From an uncultured Bacilli bacterium (lineage in GTDB: Bacteria; Bacillota_I; Bacilli_A; RF39; UBA660): DNA of 7,199 bases. Below the pieces are notes generated by a model, which ran no database searches, was not told the origin of the DNA, and worked only from the letters and a program-made list of their open reading frames with translations. Location of the stretch: NCBI GenBank assembly GCA_944364705.1, contig CALVWH010000169.1, forward strand, positions 1 through 7,199. The letters are read 5' to 3'. The position numbers were made by a program, and so were the translations under genes. Of the stretch, positions 5,678 to 7,199 are shown piece by piece (position 1 is the stretch's first letter; every line of letters begins with the position of its first letter).

Positions 5678-5694
5678 ATTATATACTAATTATA
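5678..5694 (-). promoter_or_regulatory. Tandem -10 hexamers for the AAA+/Trx-fold/trmL operon
   Basis: Two perfect TATAAT hexamers lie on the minus strand, at 5689-5694 and 5678-5683. Their -35 regions are poor (TTTCTA at 5712-5717 for the first, a T run for the second), so which one is used is unclear. The leader would be about 45-60 bases. Confidence 0.55.
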
Positions 5695-5696
5695 TC

Positions 5697-5733
5697 AAAA
5701 AAAAAAGAGGTTAGAAAAATTATTCTCTTTTTT
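5697..5733 (-). terminator. Weak terminator after the LysM gene
   Basis: Minus strand AAAAAAGAG (5725-5733) can pair with CTCTTTTTT (5701-5709) over a 15-base loop, and the T run continues to 5697. The stem is AU-rich and overlaps the end of the LysM gene, so termination is probably partial and some read-through into the AAA+ operon is plausible. Confidence 0.5.
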
Positions 5734-6172
5734 TATATACTAAAAATTGTTCGGGTGCCAAATAAATTGTCTCATTTTGTAAAAGAATATCCGCAATCGG
5801 TTTACCGAATACTTTTTGTAATTTTTCTAGATCATCTCCTTCTTTTGTAATATAAAAGGATGTATTTTCTCTTGGAATTAAAATTTCTTCTCCAGGATAA
5901 ATATAATCATCTTTATTTAACCCATTTACTTTTTGTAAACTATCAACAGAAACGTGATGTTTTTCTGCAAGGGAGAAAAGAGTATCTCCTGGTAAAATTT
6001 TATATGTCATTAAAACATCGGTTTCTTTCTTAGGAACAATGATAAACATTTCTGGTTTTATTTCCTCCGAAGAAAGTCCATTTAAACGAATGAGTTCTTC
6101 TTTGGTTGTATGAAACCTTTTTGCAAGATCTTCTAAACGTTCTTCCGGTTTTACTTTATAGATTTGATACAT
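5720..6172 (-). CDS. LysM-repeat protein without signal peptide, probable spore-associated
   Basis: The 150 residues are almost entirely LysM modules, which bind N-acetylglucosamine-containing glycan. Module 1 is about 3-47 (YKVKPEERLEDLAKRF, then LIRLNGL, then MFIIVP); module 2 about 57-100 (YKILPGDTLFSLAEKH, then LQKVNGL, then YPGEEILIP) is the best match; module 3 about 106-147 (FYITKEGDDLEKLQKVFG, then FLVY) is degenerate and lacks the N-G turn. There is no signal peptide, lipobox or membrane segment, so the protein should stay in the cytoplasm of the cell that makes it. LysM proteins without export signals in spore formers (SafA and SpoVID are known cases) act on the forespore surface from the mother cell; the divergent coat gene next door supports this by inference. 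Start: GAGGTGA ribosome site at 6177-6183. No catalytic domain is present. Confidence 0.85.
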   Translation of the reverse strand: MYQIYKVKPEERLEDLAKRFHTTKEELIRLNGLSSEEIKPEMFIIVPKKETDVLMTYKILPGDTLFSLAEKHHVSVDSLQKVNGLNKDDYIYPGEEILIPRENTSFYITKEGDDLEKLQKVFGKPIADILLQNETIYLAPEQFLVYKKRE

Positions 6173-6239
6173 GATTTCACCTCATTACAATTTATGTATT
6201 TTCCTATATTTAATTCCTCTTTTTGGGTATTTTGTTTAC

Positions 6240-6266
6240 ACACATTTATCATCCTCGAATACCTTA
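6240..6266 (+). promoter_or_regulatory. Candidate sigma-K-like promoter of the coat protein gene
   Basis: An AC at 6240-6241 inside ACACAC is followed after 16 bases by AATACCTTA at 6258-6266, which matches the mother-cell sigma-K -10 pattern CATAnnnTA at all but the first base. TTTACA at 6235-6240 resembles a sigma-A -35, but no TATAAT-like element lies at the right distance. The start point would fall near 6273, about 10 bases before the ribosome site. Confidence 0.45.
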
Positions 6267-6283
6267 TTATTGAAAAGAATAAA

Positions 6284-6290
6284 GAGGTGG
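6284..6290 (+). promoter_or_regulatory. Ribosome binding site that decides the coat protein start
   Basis: GAGGTGG lies five bases before the ATG at 6296. The same frame is open upstream to an ATG at 6164, but that reading runs through the promoter, overlaps the LysM start and has no coat-family similarity in its first 44 residues. Confidence 0.85.
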
Positions 6291-6295
6291 AATAT

Positions 6296-6721
6296 ATGTG
6301 TTGTAATCAAAATGACGACAGTAAGTGCATTGCAGAAATTTTAACTGTCATCGCTATTTTACAAAAAAATGCTAGTTGTGCAGAAACTTGTTTAGACACT
6401 TGTGATCGTGGATTTTTAGGATGTTCTGGTACAACTTTAGGATGTAACACAAGACCGGTTATGCTTTATACTTGCTGCGGAAATGGAACTGCATGGAGCA
6501 TGCCAATTAGCAAAGATCCAACAGAAACCGTAACTTCTAATGTCTTTCGTGTAGAAAAAATTGACGGAAACTGTGCAACCTTTCGAGTACTACAACCAAA
6601 TCCGGATCCGACACAAGCAGCAACCATTCCTTATGTAGCAACCAATTCTTTTTTTACTATGGATTTAAATTGTTGCTGCGTACTTCGCTGTTTAAACGAT
6701 ACTTTTGTAGAATGCGTATAA
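6296..6721 (+). CDS. cotZ: CotY/CotZ-family spore coat protein, cysteine-rich
   Basis: From the ATG at 6296 the product has 141 residues, close to B. subtilis CotZ (148). Sixteen are cysteines: 2, 3, 11, 28, 32, 36, 43, 50, 60, 61, 93, 126, 127, 128, 132 and 140. Family features are the helical start with CIAEILTVIAILQKN (11-25), the CxxxCxxxCDR cluster at 28-38, NTRPVMLYTCCGNG at 51-64 (compare the NTIPFILFCK region of CotZ), and the VFRVEKIDGNCATFRVLQP segment at 83-101. CotY and CotZ form the outermost coat or crust by ordered, disulfide-linked assembly; the same structural role is inferred here. It is made in the mother cell and has no export signal. It is divergent from the LysM gene with 123 bases between starts, has a sigma-K-like promoter, and ends in its own terminator. 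CotY versus CotZ cannot be decided. Confidence 0.88.
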   Translation: MCCNQNDDSKCIAEILTVIAILQKNASCAETCLDTCDRGFLGCSGTTLGCNTRPVMLYTCCGNGTAWSMPISKDPTETVTSNVFRVEKIDGNCATFRVLQPNPDPTQAATIPYVATNSFFTMDLNCCCVLRCLNDTFVECV

Positions 6722-6746
6722 AAACGAGGATCCCTCGTTTTTTTTA
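6722..6746 (+). terminator. Terminator of the coat protein gene
   Basis: AAACGAGG at 6722-6729 pairs with CCTCGTTT at 6733-6740 around a 3-base loop, followed by T to 6745. It begins directly after the stop codon. The A run on its left also lets it work on the minus strand as a back-up to the 6762-6783 terminator. Confidence 0.9.
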
Positions 6747-6761
6747 TGAAAAAGTATCTAG

Positions 6762-6783
6762 AAAAAACTTACCAATCGGTAAG
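6762..6783 (-). terminator. Terminator of the right-edge lipoprotein gene
   Basis: Minus strand CTTACC (6778-6783), loop GATT, GGTAAG (6768-6773), then six T (6762-6767). It abuts the TAG stop at 6784-6786 with no spacing. Confidence 0.8.
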
Positions 6784-7199
6784 CTAAGAATTTTTTTCTT
6801 TATAAATACCATATAATTTTTCTTGATCTTCTTGGTCTAATGGTTCTAACTTCCACGTTTCTTTTTCTTTTGTTAAATGAAACGTAAGACTATAATTTAC
6901 TCGGTCATCTCGATTTAACAATTCTTTTATTTGATTTTCAACCGTTTCTTCTTTTAAATCTTCTAACATTTTTGCTCGATCATAAACTTCAATCGCCACA
7001 TCTACCGTTGCTTTACTTCCATCGATCTTTTCTTCACGAATTTCATAAACCATTCCCTTAAATTGATGTGCTAACACTTTTTGATACTCTTCTTTGGAAA
7101 AAGAAGAAAAATTTTCTTCATAATTTAAAGCATCTTCTAAAACTTCACTTTTCGCTGCTTGTATATCCGATAAATAAGCTTCCACCTTTTTCGTTGGTG
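6784..7199 (-). CDS. Probable lipoprotein with small alpha+beta domain (partial, 5' end outside window)
   Basis: The frame stays open from the TAG stop at 6784-6786 to the right edge, giving about 138 codons. A GTG at 7183-7185 could be read as a start, but it has no ribosome site and the residues before it (PTKKV) continue the frame, so the true start lies beyond the edge. The pattern PTKKVEAYLSDIQ followed by a domain with YEENFSSFSKEEYQKVLAHQFKGMVYEIREEKIDGSKATVDVAIEVYD and a C-terminal strand TFHLTKEKETWKLEPL resembles secreted lipoproteins of gut Bacillota in which PTK lies shortly after the lipidated cysteine and an NTF2/DUF4878-like domain follows; that is recollection of a family pattern, and the lipobox is not visible here. 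Function is unknown. It is convergent with the coat gene. Confidence 0.65.
   Translation of the reverse strand, partial: PTKKVEAYLSDIQAAKSEVLEDALNYEENFSSFSKEEYQKVLAHQFKGMVYEIREEKIDGSKATVDVAIEVYDRAKMLEDLKEETVENQIKELLNRDDRVNYSLTFHLTKEKETWKLEPLDQEDQEKLYGIYKEKNS

Noticed and set aside
5451..5714. Plus-strand open frame of 87 codons
   Set aside because: Antisense to the AAA+ gene; it covers the Walker A coding region on the other strand and runs through that gene's promoter.
6188..6196. CATAAATTG on the minus strand as a sigma-E -10 element for the LysM gene
   Set aside because: Transcription would start near 6181, inside or after the ribosome site at 6177-6183, so it cannot serve this gene; no fitting -35 is present.
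6164..6295. N-terminal extension of the coat protein by 44 residues
   Set aside because: The extension crosses the LysM start and the promoter region, contains no family similarity, and a strong GAGGTGG site serves the ATG at 6296.
5648..6761. Shared 12-mer AAAAGTATCTAG at 6750-6761 (plus) and 5648-5659 (minus)
   Set aside because: Matches of this length are expected by chance in several kilobases of AT-rich DNA; the flanks do not match, so it is not an attachment site or repeat.

Overview
The window looks like chromosome of a low-GC, endospore-associated member of the Bacillota, most likely a gut-type anaerobe of the Bacilli/Erysipelotrichia/RF39-like kind. The reasons are the strong A+T bias, strong AGGAGG-type ribosome sites, TTGxxx/TATAAT promoters, a cdaA-cdaR pair, a YuzA/DUF378 protein, a GerS-like germination lipoprotein and a CotY/CotZ-type spore coat protein. 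TGA is used as a stop and TGG encodes Trp, so this is not a code-4 mollicute. The placement is inference from gene content. I see no transposase, phage gene, CRISPR array, tRNA or rRNA.

Layout. (1) 1-449, minus: 5' part of a GerS/LolA-fold lipoprotein gene cut by the left edge. (2) 545-751, plus: small DUF378 membrane protein, ending in a hairpin terminator shared with the convergent gene on the other side. (3) 785-2921, minus: cdaA then cdaR, the membrane diadenylate cyclase and its YbbR-repeat regulator, behind a clear extended -10 promoter; the usual third gene, glmM, is absent. (4) 3051-3542, minus: an unrecognised single-pass membrane protein with its own strong promoter and a terminator that runs into its last codons. 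(5) 3662-5623, minus: a compact three-gene operon made of a shortened ClpA/ClpC-type AAA+ protein, a membrane-anchored thioredoxin-fold protein with no cysteine, and trmL. (6) 5720-6172, minus, and 6296-6721, plus: a divergent pair, a LysM protein without signal peptide and a cysteine-rich CotY/CotZ coat protein, the latter behind a sigma-K-like element. (7) 6784-7199, minus: 3' part of a probable lipoprotein gene cut by the right edge.

How the parts fit. Three genes point to the spore: GerS-like (cortex modification and germination), the cytoplasmic LysM protein (coat or cortex attachment) and CotY/CotZ (outer coat or crust). cdaA-cdaR makes and controls c-di-AMP for wall and osmotic homeostasis. 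The AAA+/thioredoxin-fold/trmL operon is the least explained part: its AAA+ protein keeps the ATPase motifs of a Clp D1 ring but has lost the N domain, M domain, D2 ring and pore-loop tyrosine, and the adjacent thioredoxin-fold protein has lost its redox cysteines. Intergenic DNA is short, and several terminators overlap or abut stop codons. The longest stretches without a gene (about 95 to 130 bases) hold promoters and terminators.
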